From JAKRSE01 sp943369295 (lineage in GTDB: Bacteria > Armatimonadota > Fimbriimonadia > Fimbriimonadales > Fimbriimonadaceae): 64,000 bases of DNA. This document shows positions 49,924 through 56,634 of this stretch, piece after piece; position 1 is the first letter of the stretch, and every line of letters starts with the position of its first letter. Under the pieces are notes generated by a model. That model worked only from the letters and a program-made list of their open reading frames with translations, was not told the DNA's origin and searched no databases. The DNA lies in the NCBI GenBank assembly GCA_943369295.1, contig CALRMU020000003.1:62001-126000 (forward strand). Reading direction: 5' to 3'. A program made the translations under genes and the position numbers.

Positions 49924-50340
49924 TCAGTTGTAGATGGCGTAGCTGTTCCAATCTGGAACCAGTGTGAGGTGGAGAGAAACCAACTGTCCGACGTGGTAGG
50001 CGTCATGCAGGACGATGTAGTCGAAAGCATGCTTCAGCTGCTCGTCGTTTGCCGTTGGGATTGCGGCAGCGCACTTGGCTCTCTCCCCTCTCCAAGCTGC
50101 CAAGATGGCATCGAGGGAAGTGTCTTCGGGGGTGTAGGTGCCCCAGCTGTGCTCTTCGCCAGTCAGTGATTTCTGAAAAGCCAGACAGCACTCGGTCAGA
50201 TGAATCACCTGTTCGCGGGCGGACATTGTATGCTCGTTGAGTCGGGCATCCCATTGGTCGGCGGGCCAATCCTTTAGGGCTCCTTCGACCTGACCAGCGG
50301 CAGTTGTCATGAGGGCGGCGGCTGCTTCGTTTGCAGTCAT
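49924..50340 (-). CDS. DinB-superfamily protein (complete His triad)
   Basis: This 138-residue protein has the three expected metal-binding His: one in the second helix (AREQVIHLTECC) and two in the last long helix (IVLHDAYHVGQLVSL). Thus, unlike the DinB-like gene at 3327, the metal site is intact. The fold is a four-helix bundle. Family members include thiol-dependent transferases; the substrate is unknown. It is divergent from aat across 32 bases with facing -10-like hexamers. Confidence 0.85.
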   Translation of the reverse strand: MTANEAAAALMTTAAGQVEGALKDWPADQWDARLNEHTMSAREQVIHLTECCLAFQKSLTGEEHSWGTYTPEDTSLDAILAAWRGERAKCAAAIPTANDEQLKHAFDYIVLHDAYHVGQLVSLHLTLVPDWNSYAIYN

Positions 50341-50349
50341 AATCTCAGC

Positions 50350-50365
50350 AAGTTACCAGTAATCT
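50350..50365. promoter_or_regulatory. Facing -10-like hexamers of a DinB/aat divergent promoter
   Basis: For aat, TAATCT (50360-50365) ends 7 bases before ATG 50373. For the minus-strand DinB gene, TAACTT (50355-50350) ends 9 bases before its ATG. Only 32 bases separate the two start codons, so both transcripts must be leaderless or nearly so. Confidence 0.45.
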
Positions 50366-50372
50366 GAAACAA

Positions 50373-50999
50373 ATGTCTACCGGATTTGATTTTATCGAGA
50401 CCTTTATAGACGCCTATAGTCATGGCGCCTTTTTGATGGGCGACGATGAATCATTTGGCTTCTATACAGCCAATCCGCGCGCACTTATGCCGATAGAAGG
50501 CATTCGCGTTTCGCGATCCTTTGCTCGGCATCTTCGCAAAAGGATGACGACCTTTACCTTTGATCAGGATCTTGCCGGTGTCATGGCTGCCTGCCGCGAA
50601 AACAGGGATGGGCAATGGATTCTGCCCGAATTCATCCCCCTGTACCTTGAACTTCAGCGGCGGGGCTACGCTCATTCGTGCGAAGCCTGGCGGGAAGGAA
50701 GACTGATCGGGGGAGTCTACGGAGTTTCCTTGGGCAGCTGCTTCTTTGGCGAATCTATGTTCACCCGTGAAAAAGAGGGTGGCAAGGAAGCACTTTGGGC
50801 GATGGTCCACCATTGCCGGTCTTTGGGTTTCACGATCTTTGACAGTCAGTTTATCAACGATCACACAGAGAGCCTTGGCGCTTATGAGATCTCAGACAAG
50901 AAGTTCAAGACCATGCTGGATGAAGCTTTGACCCATACACCAAATTGGTCCTGCGATTTAGCCTTCGATCTGGAAGAAGCGATTCTTGCCGCTCGTTAG
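50373..50999 (+). CDS. aat: Leucyl/phenylalanyl-tRNA-protein transferase
   Basis: Aat adds Leu or Phe from aminoacyl-tRNA to N-terminal Arg or Lys of proteins, making N-degrons for ClpS/ClpAP. The 208-residue protein has the family pattern: AYSHGAFLMGDDESFGFYTANPRALMP is shaped like the Y-x-x-G-x-F-P-M...W-x-x-P-x-x-R motif. It has the acetyltransferase-like core GGVYGVSLGSCFFGESMFTR, and the end block IFDSQFINDHTESLGAYEI. Compared with E. coli, Pro after F is Leu (AFLM) and the Trp is Phe (FGFYTANPR). The stop overlaps the convergent next gene by 4 bases (TTAG). Confidence 0.9.
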   Translation: MSTGFDFIETFIDAYSHGAFLMGDDESFGFYTANPRALMPIEGIRVSRSFARHLRKRMTTFTFDQDLAGVMAACRENRDGQWILPEFIPLYLELQRRGYAHSCEAWREGRLIGGVYGVSLGSCFFGESMFTREKEGGKEALWAMVHHCRSLGFTIFDSQFINDHTESLGAYEISDKKFKTMLDEALTHTPNWSCDLAFDLEEAILAAR

Positions 51000-51643
51000 G
51001 GAATAGGCGGCACTCCACCCTGAGCTAAGAAAATGGGCGAAATTCGTGCCTTCATGGCTCCGGATTGAATCATTGGGGCTCTACCAGCCGCCGACCAAGC
51101 CATGTCATCTTCGCCGCTTGCCACGATGCCGAAAAAGCCTCCCGCGGCATCATCATCCAGAGCACCAGCCAAGACAAAGGGGCAGTCATTCTTGGCATAG
51201 AAATCGATTTGTTTGGTCAGAATCCTCGACCAGTCACTGCCCGCCGCTGGCTTCTCAGCACCTTCTTTGGTCATCAAGACCATGCGCCATGTGTTGAGTG
51301 TCGCGCCCGGCTTCGAGCCAAACTCTCCCCTCAGAGGGTTGAACTTGTGGACCTTGATCACCATGTTCTGTTCGGTGATGTAGGGATCGGCAAGAAACTC
51401 CTTCTCAACCTGGACTTTATCCGTCGCAGAAAGCAGAAGAATGCCCCTGAGATTAGAATTTGGCTGCATGGTTGGCCCGACCAAGTACAGCCTCTTCTCA
51501 CGGTCAAGCCGGCGGAAATTCTCTATGTGGGCCGCCTGACGCTTAGCCACCTCGGCTTGAGGGGCCGTTTCGGGGCCGGTCAACAGAAAGACCATCCAGA
51601 GGGCTGGAGTCGGTGCCTGGGCCGCCATGAGAGCAAGGAGCAT
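50996..51643 (-). CDS. Exported double YCII-like domain protein
   Basis: This 215-residue protein starts MLLALMAAQAPTPAL, a short hydrophobic N-terminus that may be a signal peptide. It has two YCII-related halves. The first, about 15-100, contains WMVFLLTGPE, AHIENFRRLDREKRLYLVGP and ADPYI. The second, about 117-205, contains WRMVLMTKEG, KQIDFYAKNDCPFVLAGAL and GAMKARISPIF. The His of the first half (AAHIENF) matches the usual YCII catalytic-type His; the second half lacks it. The function is unknown. Its ATG overlaps the phoU stop (TAATG), so they are cotranscribed. Confidence 0.7.
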   Translation of the reverse strand: MLLALMAAQAPTPALWMVFLLTGPETAPQAEVAKRQAAHIENFRRLDREKRLYLVGPTMQPNSNLRGILLLSATDKVQVEKEFLADPYITEQNMVIKVHKFNPLRGEFGSKPGATLNTWRMVLMTKEGAEKPAAGSDWSRILTKQIDFYAKNDCPFVLAGALDDDAAGGFFGIVASGEDDMAWSAAGRAPMIQSGAMKARISPIFLAQGGVPPIP

Positions 51644-52299
51644 TAGGCAGAGGTTCCTTTCACTGCGTCTTCATAAAACAGCTTTAAGGTCTTTGCAATG
51701 TTCACGGCGTGGTCGCTGATGTGCTCCAGGGCGTGGAAGATCTCGCTCACCCTAAAGTGCTGGCGCTTTTCTTCTGGCTCCTCTACCATCTTCTCAAGCA
51801 GAGCACGGCGAGATGCCTTGTAAGCGTTGTCGACCAGCTGGTCAGATCGAATCAGTTTGTCCGCCGTTTCTGCGTCGTACTCGGCAAAGAGCGAGAGAGC
51901 GGTTCGGAAGTTGAAGCGAGTCTGACGATCCATCTCGGCCAGCAGTTCCTTTAGGTCATCCGGAAAAGGCATGGTGAGCTTGGATGACCGTCGGGACAGC
52001 TTGTAGGCGTCGTCGCCTGCTCTTTCAATTTCTCCCAAGATGACGAGAGTCGAGGTGAGAAAGAGAAGGTCGTGGGCGACAGGGCTGATGGTGACAGCGA
52101 GTTCGACGATCTTCTGGGTTGCCTTGCGTTCCGATTGGTCTAGGTCTGCTTCAAGCAGGGTCACTTCTTCGTGAAGAGTTGAAGACTCGGAGAAGATCGA
52201 CTGAACGGCCATTTCGACCATGTCGTGTGCCTGGGTGCCCATTCGCACCGTGTCTGCGCGAATCTCTGCAATAGCCTCATCCAGGGACTGTCGATTCAT
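51643..52299 (-). CDS. phoU: Phosphate-signalling protein PhoU
   Basis: This 218-residue, all-helical protein is built of two three-helix bundles with the PhoU metal motifs E/D-x-x-x-D (for example VILGEIERAGDDAYKLSR in bundle 1 and IFHALEHISDHAVNIAKT in bundle 2). PhoU binds the Pst transporter and the PhoR kinase and damps the phosphate-starvation response. No pst, phoR or phoB genes are adjacent, which is unusual. TAATGT lies close before the ATG. The downstream YCII-like gene is translationally coupled. Confidence 0.93.
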   Translation of the reverse strand: MNRQSLDEAIAEIRADTVRMGTQAHDMVEMAVQSIFSESSTLHEEVTLLEADLDQSERKATQKIVELAVTISPVAHDLLFLTSTLVILGEIERAGDDAYKLSRRSSKLTMPFPDDLKELLAEMDRQTRFNFRTALSLFAEYDAETADKLIRSDQLVDNAYKASRRALLEKMVEEPEEKRQHFRVSEIFHALEHISDHAVNIAKTLKLFYEDAVKGTSA

Positions 52300-52320
52300 C
52301 TTAACATTATTGACGTTCAG

Positions 52321-52920
52321 CTAAGCCCTGGGGGTGCTGAGGGCCTGTAAACCTTGCTTAACATGGGGCCACTCGTCTTTTAGGACTGAGTAATAAGCCG
52401 TATCGCGCCAGGATCCATCTGGCATTTTTGTGTTCTGTCTAAGGGTTCCCTCGTAGGTTCCCCCAATCTTCTTTATCGCTCCCCGGCTGCGTTCGTTACG
52501 AGCGTGGGCCTTAAACTGAACCCTAATCAAGTTCATAGCCTCAAAGGCACACGTCATGAGGGCCAGCTTGATGCTTGGGTTCACCCAGGTTCCTCTTCGA
52601 GACTTGATAACGAGGGTGTGGCCAATTTCAACCCCTAAGTTCTGGGGCTGATAGTCCATAAATGAAGTCAGGCAGACAATGCAGCCGCCTTCAGTTTCTC
52701 TGGCTACGATGAGCCATAGGCCTCTCTGGGAGCAGATATCGATGTAGGTCTGCCAGCCAGCCAGATCATTGCTCTGAGGGCTCATGGGGAAGTAGAAGTA
52801 GTCGTCCTCGGCGAAAGCCAAGGGGAGATCGGCAAAATCTTCCTCTTCGATCCAGTTGAATTTGAGTCCCGAGGGACTCTCGGGCAAAATCAGACCCTTA
52901 GGGACAGGCTGATAAGGCAT
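52321..52920 (-). CDS. GNAT N-acetyltransferase, RimJ/RimL type
   Basis: This 199-residue protein has the N-terminal start of RimJ/RimL-like enzymes (GLILPESPSGLKFNWIEEED), a GNAT core (GVEIGHTLVIKSRRGTWVNP with the Arg/Gly acetyl-CoA loop), and the C-terminal block FKAHARNERSRGAIKKIGGT typical of ribosomal-protein acetyltransferases. Close relatives include acetyltransferases that act on many substrates, so the target is open. It is divergent from accB; the start codons are 23 bases apart with overlapping -10 boxes. Confidence 0.88.
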   Translation of the reverse strand: MPYQPVPKGLILPESPSGLKFNWIEEEDFADLPLAFAEDDYFYFPMSPQSNDLAGWQTYIDICSQRGLWLIVARETEGGCIVCLTSFMDYQPQNLGVEIGHTLVIKSRRGTWVNPSIKLALMTCAFEAMNLIRVQFKAHARNERSRGAIKKIGGTYEGTLRQNTKMPDGSWRDTAYYSVLKDEWPHVKQGLQALSTPRA

Positions 52921-52926
52921 GGTCAG

Positions 52927-52936
52927 AGTCTATAAT
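52927..52936. promoter_or_regulatory. Overlapping divergent -10 boxes (GNAT/accB)
   Basis: The 10-base sequence AGTCTATAAT contains TATAAT for the plus strand (52931-52936), 7 bases before accB ATG 52944. It also contains TAGACT for the minus strand (52932-52927), 6 bases before the GNAT ATG at 52920. The two hexamers share TA. No ribosome-binding sequence fits on either side. Confidence 0.6.
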
Positions 52937-52943
52937 GGCATCC

Positions 52944-53393
52944 ATGAGTGATTTGGCCCAGAAGACAGAGCAGCTTGCCGAGTTGGTTGAGGAATTTGGG
53001 CTTGAATCTGCCTCTTGGAAAGGAGACGGCTGGAAGGTGAGCCTCGGCCAGATCAAGCCAGCTTCTGGTCAGGTCGTGGCTGGCGTCGCTGCCCCTGCGG
53101 CCGAACCAGTCAGAAGAGTGAAGAAGGAGAAGAAGGCTTCAGCTCCCGAAGCGGTAAAGGGCAACCCCATCACCAGTCCTATGATGGGCATCTTTTATGG
53201 TTCGCCCAGTCCTGGTTCGCCCGCATATGTCACTCCCGGCACCACCGTCACCACTGGTGACGTAGTGTGCCTTATCGAAGCAATGAAGGTTTTCAATGAG
53301 ATCACCAGCCCCTACACTGGCAGGGTGATCAAAGTTCTGGCCGAAAGCGGTCAGCTCGTTCAACCCGGAGACGTGCTTGTCCTTGTCGAATAA
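52944..53393 (+). CDS. accB: Biotin carboxyl carrier protein of acetyl-CoA carboxylase
   Basis: AccB carries biotin between the biotin carboxylase and carboxyltransferase in the first step of fatty acid synthesis. From ATG 52944 it has 149 residues. The N-terminal dimer helix comes first, then an Ala/Pro/Lys linker (about 50-72), then the lipoyl-like domain with the biotinylated K115 in EAMKVFNEI and the PMMGIFYGSPSPGSPAYV thumb. An ATG three codons earlier falls inside the -10 box and is rejected. Unusually accC does not follow; hom does, overlapping by 17 bases. Confidence 0.95.
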   Translation: MSDLAQKTEQLAELVEEFGLESASWKGDGWKVSLGQIKPASGQVVAGVAAPAAEPVRRVKKEKKASAPEAVKGNPITSPMMGIFYGSPSPGSPAYVTPGTTVTTGDVVCLIEAMKVFNEITSPYTGRVIKVLAESGQLVQPGDVLVLVE

Positions 53394-54360
53394 CGAAATT
53401 GGCATTGGCCTTCTTGGCCTCGGAACAGTAGGTGGCGGGGTCGTTAAGATCCTGCAGGAAAGAGAAGCTCAAATCACGCGGACAGTCGGCTCCAAGCTGG
53501 TCGTCAAGAGAGCGGGAGTCCGCTCAATCAGTCCAAGCCGGCCAGTGGGTGTCTCTCTTCAGACAACCGATGTGGATTCGGTTGTACATGCTCCCGAGGT
53601 CGACATTTTTGTCGAAGTCATGGGGGGCGAGCACTTGGCTCTTGATCTGATTCAGGCCGCCCTTTTTGCTGGCAAGCCTGTCGTCACGGCCAATAAGCTG
53701 GTCTTGGCAAAGCACTGGAATCGGCTGATGGCGGCGGCAGAATCGACTGGCGTGCCTCTATGCTTCGAAGCCGCCGTTGCTGGTGGCATTCCTATCATTC
53801 GTACGATGAAGTCTCACTTGGCCGGAGCCAAGGTGACGAAGATCGAAGGAATTCTTAACGGCACCACCAACTACATGCTGACGGCCATGAAGGGTGGAGC
53901 GAGTTATGCAGAAATCCTGGCAGAAGCTCAGAAGCTTGGCTATGCCGAAGCCGATCCAAGTAGCGATGTTGACGGCTGGGATGCCCTGTACAAGATTGCG
54001 ATTCTGAGCGCCCTGGCGACAGGAACCGTGCCGGATCTGGATTCCATTTCAAGAGAAGGCATTTCTCATTTGACTCAAGAGGATTTTGAATCGGCTGCCC
54101 GAGATGGTTTGACGATTAAGCTGGTGGCTCGGGCTGATTTTTCTGGTTCGGAACCAGTTGTTTCAGTACAGCCCCGTCGACTGGCCGCGGACCATCCCTT
54201 GGCCGGGATCGACGGTGTGATGAACGCTGTTCTGGTTGAGACTGAAGAGACAGGTCCTCTGTTTCTGTCGGGAGCCGGGGCAGGCGGAGGCCCGACTGCG
54301 ACCTCCGTTGTGGCCGGAATCATCGAGGCTGCGGCTTGGCTTCCGAAGGCAGAGGTCTAG
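53377..54360 (+). CDS. hom: Homoserine dehydrogenase
   Basis: Hom reduces aspartate semialdehyde to homoserine, the branch to Met and Thr. The protein has 327 residues: GLLGLGTVGGGV is the NAD(P) motif, VTANKLVLAKH the conserved Lys, and GILNGTTNYML, EADPSSDVDGWDALYKIAIL the substrate site with conserved Asp and Lys. It lacks the C-terminal ACT domain of the usual 430-residue form, so threonine feedback is probably not built in. TTG 53377 is the start, with GGAG 6 bases upstream. It overlaps accB by 17 bases and converges on kdsB, sharing a CTAG (both stops TAG). Confidence 0.95.
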   Translation: MSLSNNEIGIGLLGLGTVGGGVVKILQEREAQITRTVGSKLVVKRAGVRSISPSRPVGVSLQTTDVDSVVHAPEVDIFVEVMGGEHLALDLIQAALFAGKPVVTANKLVLAKHWNRLMAAAESTGVPLCFEAAVAGGIPIIRTMKSHLAGAKVTKIEGILNGTTNYMLTAMKGGASYAEILAEAQKLGYAEADPSSDVDGWDALYKIAILSALATGTVPDLDSISREGISHLTQEDFESAARDGLTIKLVARADFSGSEPVVSVQPRRLAADHPLAGIDGVMNAVLVETEETGPLFLSGAGAGGGPTATSVVAGIIEAAAWLPKAEV

Positions 54361-55094
54361 GGGTTTATTGACCCCAGGGCAGCAAGGAACTTGCGAGCTT
54401 GGTCAGCGTGCTCAGGCAGGTCAACTGAGATCGGCGAACCTGCGCCCAGGCTCATCTTGATCCGGACCCCATTCTCAAGAAACCGAAGCTGTTCTAGGCT
54501 CTCGGTTTTCTCCAAAGCTCCGGCTGGCCAAGAAGCAAAGCTGAGCAGTGTTTCTCGACGAAAGGCATAGATGCCAATGTGTCTGAGGGCCGGGGCGTGG
54601 CGATCCTTGACCACGTAAGGAATTGGGTGACGCGAGAAATAGAGAGCAAATCCCTTTCGGTCAAGCACAACCTTCACAACAGCGTTGGATGACATTTCCT
54701 CCTCGCTGCAGGGGGAGTAAATGCTGCCCATCATGACGCTCGGATCTTCGAGCAGGGGTTTGGCGCAGGCAAGAATCGTCTGAGGATCGATCAGGGGTTC
54801 ATCACCCTGCAGGTTTACATAAACCTCGGCTTGAATCTGCTGGGCTACTTCGGCAAGGCGGTCTGTGCCGCTCGCGTGGTCATCACGGGTGAGGACAGCC
54901 TTGGTGCCGAACTTGTGGCAGGCCTCTAGAATTTCAGCATCAGGCGTGGCGACCACGATTTGATCTGTGAGATTGGCTGCCCGTGCGGCCTCGACAACCC
55001 ATTGAACCATCGGCTTGCCGCAGAGGTCCACAAGCGGCTTGCCAGGAAACCGGGTGCTGGCCATGCGGGCGGGGATGACAATGGCGCAGGACAT
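54357..55094 (-). CDS. kdsB: CMP-Kdo synthetase (3-deoxy-manno-octulosonate cytidylyltransferase)
   Basis: KdsB activates Kdo with CTP for the lipopolysaccharide inner core. The 245-residue protein has the N-terminal nucleotidyltransferase motif IPARMASTRFPGKPL, then VVATPDAEI, LTRDDHASGTDRLAEV, VNLQGDEPL (Asp for metal) and the region FSRHPIPYV. This gene implies a Gram-negative type outer membrane. TAATCT lies 8 bases before the ATG, suggesting a leaderless transcript separate from the terminated RNA upstream. It converges on hom. Confidence 0.95.
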   Translation of the reverse strand: MSCAIVIPARMASTRFPGKPLVDLCGKPMVQWVVEAARAANLTDQIVVATPDAEILEACHKFGTKAVLTRDDHASGTDRLAEVAQQIQAEVYVNLQGDEPLIDPQTILACAKPLLEDPSVMMGSIYSPCSEEEMSSNAVVKVVLDRKGFALYFSRHPIPYVVKDRHAPALRHIGIYAFRRETLLSFASWPAGALEKTESLEQLRFLENGVRIKMSLGAGSPISVDLPEHADQARKFLAALGSINP

Positions 55095-55102
55095 GAAAAG
55101 AA

Positions 55103-55108
55103 AGATTA
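55103..55108 (-). promoter_or_regulatory. Candidate -10 element for leaderless kdsB
   Basis: TAATCT on the minus strand ends 8 bases before the kdsB ATG at 55094. The preceding terminator at 55130-55160 means kdsB needs its own promoter. Confidence 0.45.
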
Positions 55109-55129
55109 CCCAGTGAAGGGAGGTCGGAC

Positions 55130-55160
55130 AAAAAAAGTGCCCCGGCTGCCGGACCGGAGC
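55130..55160 (-). terminator. Intrinsic terminator upstream of kdsB
   Basis: On the minus strand GCTCCGG (55160-55154) pairs with CCGGGGC (55145-55139) with one G-U pair and an 8-base loop. AC and seven T (55136-55130) follow. Confidence 0.85.
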
Positions 55161-55262
55161 GTGAGTTCCCGAATGATCACAGGTTCATTACTGACCCTGT
55201 TCCACAAGGCCACAGGCGCTAAAACCTGGAGATCATTCGGAGGCTTTGTTTACGGTACTTTA
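55130..55262 (-). ncRNA. Candidate structured RNA between a lipoprotein gene and kdsB
   Basis: The gap 55095-55371 has no protein gene but much structure. On the minus strand, a 10-bp stem (CCGAATGATC, 55240-55231, with GATCATTCGG, 55178-55169) closes a 52-base interior. The interior has two more hairpins: CCAGG/CCUGUGG with a bulge, and ACAGG/CCUGU. Together they can form a three-way junction. A clean terminator lies 8 bases later. TATAAA at 55262-55257 could be a -10 box. It could be a small RNA or the structured 3' end of the upstream mRNA. It matches no RNA class that I can recognise. Confidence 0.35.
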
Positions 55263-55371
55263 TAGTGCACCACCTCCTGTTTTTTTAAATAGTCAAACCT
55301 GCCCGAAAGCATGTCTGCCAATTTAGATTACGTCTGAATCAAGGATTTTGGTGCGGCAAGGAGAAGATTCT

Positions 55372-56112
55372 CTAACCGCTCTGCGGATTAGGATCAGCGG
55401 GACTCTCAGAATCTTCCTTCTTTTCCGGCTCAGCAGGCGGGGCTGGCTGAATTTTGCGAAGCCTCTCCGATTCTGCCGCATCCTTTTCTGCAATTTCGGG
55501 GTTCATCTTGAGTGCGGTCATGAGGCTTGGATGACCGAGCGCTGTGCTGAGAGCCAGTCTGCCCGCCGTGTCTGGCGAGAGGCAGACCATCAGCCTTTCT
55601 CCGGGTGAATCCCAAAACCAATAGCGCACCTGCCCTTTGTGAATCACTTTGCTGGGCATGCCATTCACCTGACTGATCTGACTCACCTGCTCAAGGGCCA
55701 GTTCCTCGTCGGCTCTTTCTTCGATTTCAAGAAATAGGGCAACTCTGCCTCGGGCGGAAATCATGCCGATGGACTTCGGGCCTTGTTCCCATCCTGTGAC
55801 TTCAAACTGTGGGTCTAGACCTGGAGGCAGGTCTTGAATCGGAAAGCTGCGGCCAGGTCGAGGAAAGAGCTTTCTGGCCTCATCCAGCGTGATTCCAACC
55901 TGCACTTCGACTTGATCCATTTCAAGCTTCAGGACAGGGTCAGAACCCCCAAAGGTGAGATCGGCTGGTTCAAGAAGAGATTCCTCAGCTGCTGGCAGAT
56001 CAGCCTGCACGCTGCCGGGAGTGACGGCAGGAGTCGTGGCAGTAGAACAGCCCCCGGCAAAGATGAGGAGGGCTAATATTGGAATGAACAGCCGACTAGG
56101 AAACTGAAACAA
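55372..56112 (-). CDS. Probable lipoprotein, unknown function
   Basis: The frame is open back to 56448, but those codons overlap greA in another frame. TTG 56112 is chosen: AAGG lies 7 bases upstream inside greA, and the product then begins with the lipoprotein signal RLFIPILALLIFAGGC (lipobox FAGGC). The 246-residue mature part has a beta-rich domain (about 70-190) containing VGITLDEARKLFPRPG and GRVALFLEIEERADEE, and a Pro/Glu-rich tail. The function is unknown. It overlaps greA by 17 bases, so it is in the same operon. Confidence 0.75.
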   Translation of the reverse strand: MFQFPSRLFIPILALLIFAGGCSTATTPAVTPGSVQADLPAAEESLLEPADLTFGGSDPVLKLEMDQVEVQVGITLDEARKLFPRPGRSFPIQDLPPGLDPQFEVTGWEQGPKSIGMISARGRVALFLEIEERADEELALEQVSQISQVNGMPSKVIHKGQVRYWFWDSPGERLMVCLSPDTAGRLALSTALGHPSLMTALKMNPEIAEKDAAESERLRKIQPAPPAEPEKKEDSESPADPNPQSG

Positions 56113-56566
56113 CGCGATACCTTTGCATTCCAGCCGGAGCCTCGACTTCGAACTCATCTCCGGTCTTCTTAGAGACCACCTTTTCGCCCAGGGGAGAGGT
56201 GATTGAGATGAGATCGTTTGCCGGGTCGGCTTCAAAATCACCGACGAGGGTGATGGTGAACTCTTCATCCCATTGAAGGTCTTTGAGTGTGACCTTGCTT
56301 CCCATGTGGGCGGTGTCCTTATCCACATCGCTTCTGTCAACGACTTTGGCGTATTGGACCATGCGCTCAAGCTCGGCGATTCTCGATTCGAGTCGAGTTT
56401 GGTTAAGCTTGGCCTCGTGGTACATGGCGTTCTCTTTAAGGTCGCCATGCGATTTTGCCTCGCGGATGTTATCCGCGACTTTCTGACGCTCGGAACCTTT
56501 GAGGTTCTCGAGCTCAGCCTTGAGCTTATCGAAGCCCTCTTGAGAGAGAAGAATGTCCTTGGACAT
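56096..56566 (-). CDS. greA: Transcription elongation factor GreA
   Basis: GreA rescues backtracked RNA polymerase by stimulating transcript cleavage through its coiled coil in the secondary channel. ATG 56566 gives 156 residues, close to the usual 158. The coiled-coil tip is GDLKENAMYHEAK, with the conserved acidic Asp and Glu. The C-terminal FKBP-like domain has GSKVTLKDL, ITLVGDFEAD and SPLGEKVVSKKTGD. TACACT lies 8 bases before the ATG. The downstream lipoprotein gene overlaps its end. Confidence 0.95.
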   Translation of the reverse strand: MSKDILLSQEGFDKLKAELENLKGSERQKVADNIREAKSHGDLKENAMYHEAKLNQTRLESRIAELERMVQYAKVVDRSDVDKDTAHMGSKVTLKDLQWDEEFTITLVGDFEADPANDLISITSPLGEKVVSKKTGDEFEVEAPAGMQRYRVVSVS

Positions 56567-56574
56567 GAACTTAT

Positions 56575-56580
56575 AGTGTA
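56575..56580 (-). promoter_or_regulatory. Candidate -10 element for leaderless greA
   Basis: TACACT on the minus strand ends 8 bases before the greA ATG; a strong hairpin starts only 4 bases further upstream. Confidence 0.4.
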
Positions 56581-56583
56581 GCA

Positions 56584-56612
56584 CGGGCGAAGGGGGATCC
56601 CCCCTTCGCCCG
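56584..56612. other. Perfect 13-bp hairpin between gcvPB and greA
   Basis: CGGGCGAAGGGGG (56584-56596) and CCCCCTTCGCCCG (56600-56612) with a 3-base loop. No T-run follows on either strand. It probably ends gcvPB transcripts or stabilises their 3' ends, and covers the place where a greA -35 box would be. Confidence 0.65.
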
Positions 56613-56634
56613 ACTCATTTGAACCTAGTTTCCT

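Noticed and set aside
55169..55240. tRNA-sized (72-base) stem-closed element
   Set aside because: There is no D, anticodon or T arm pattern on either strand.
55225..55262. Similarity of CAAAGCCTCCG on the minus strand to a cyclic-di-GMP (GEMM-I) riboswitch
   Set aside because: The match is a single short string; the rest of the aptamer, including tetraloop and receptor, is absent.
56113..56448. N-terminal extension of the lipoprotein frame at 55372
   Set aside because: It is out-of-frame greA sequence; the lipoprotein signal begins at the TTG at 56112.
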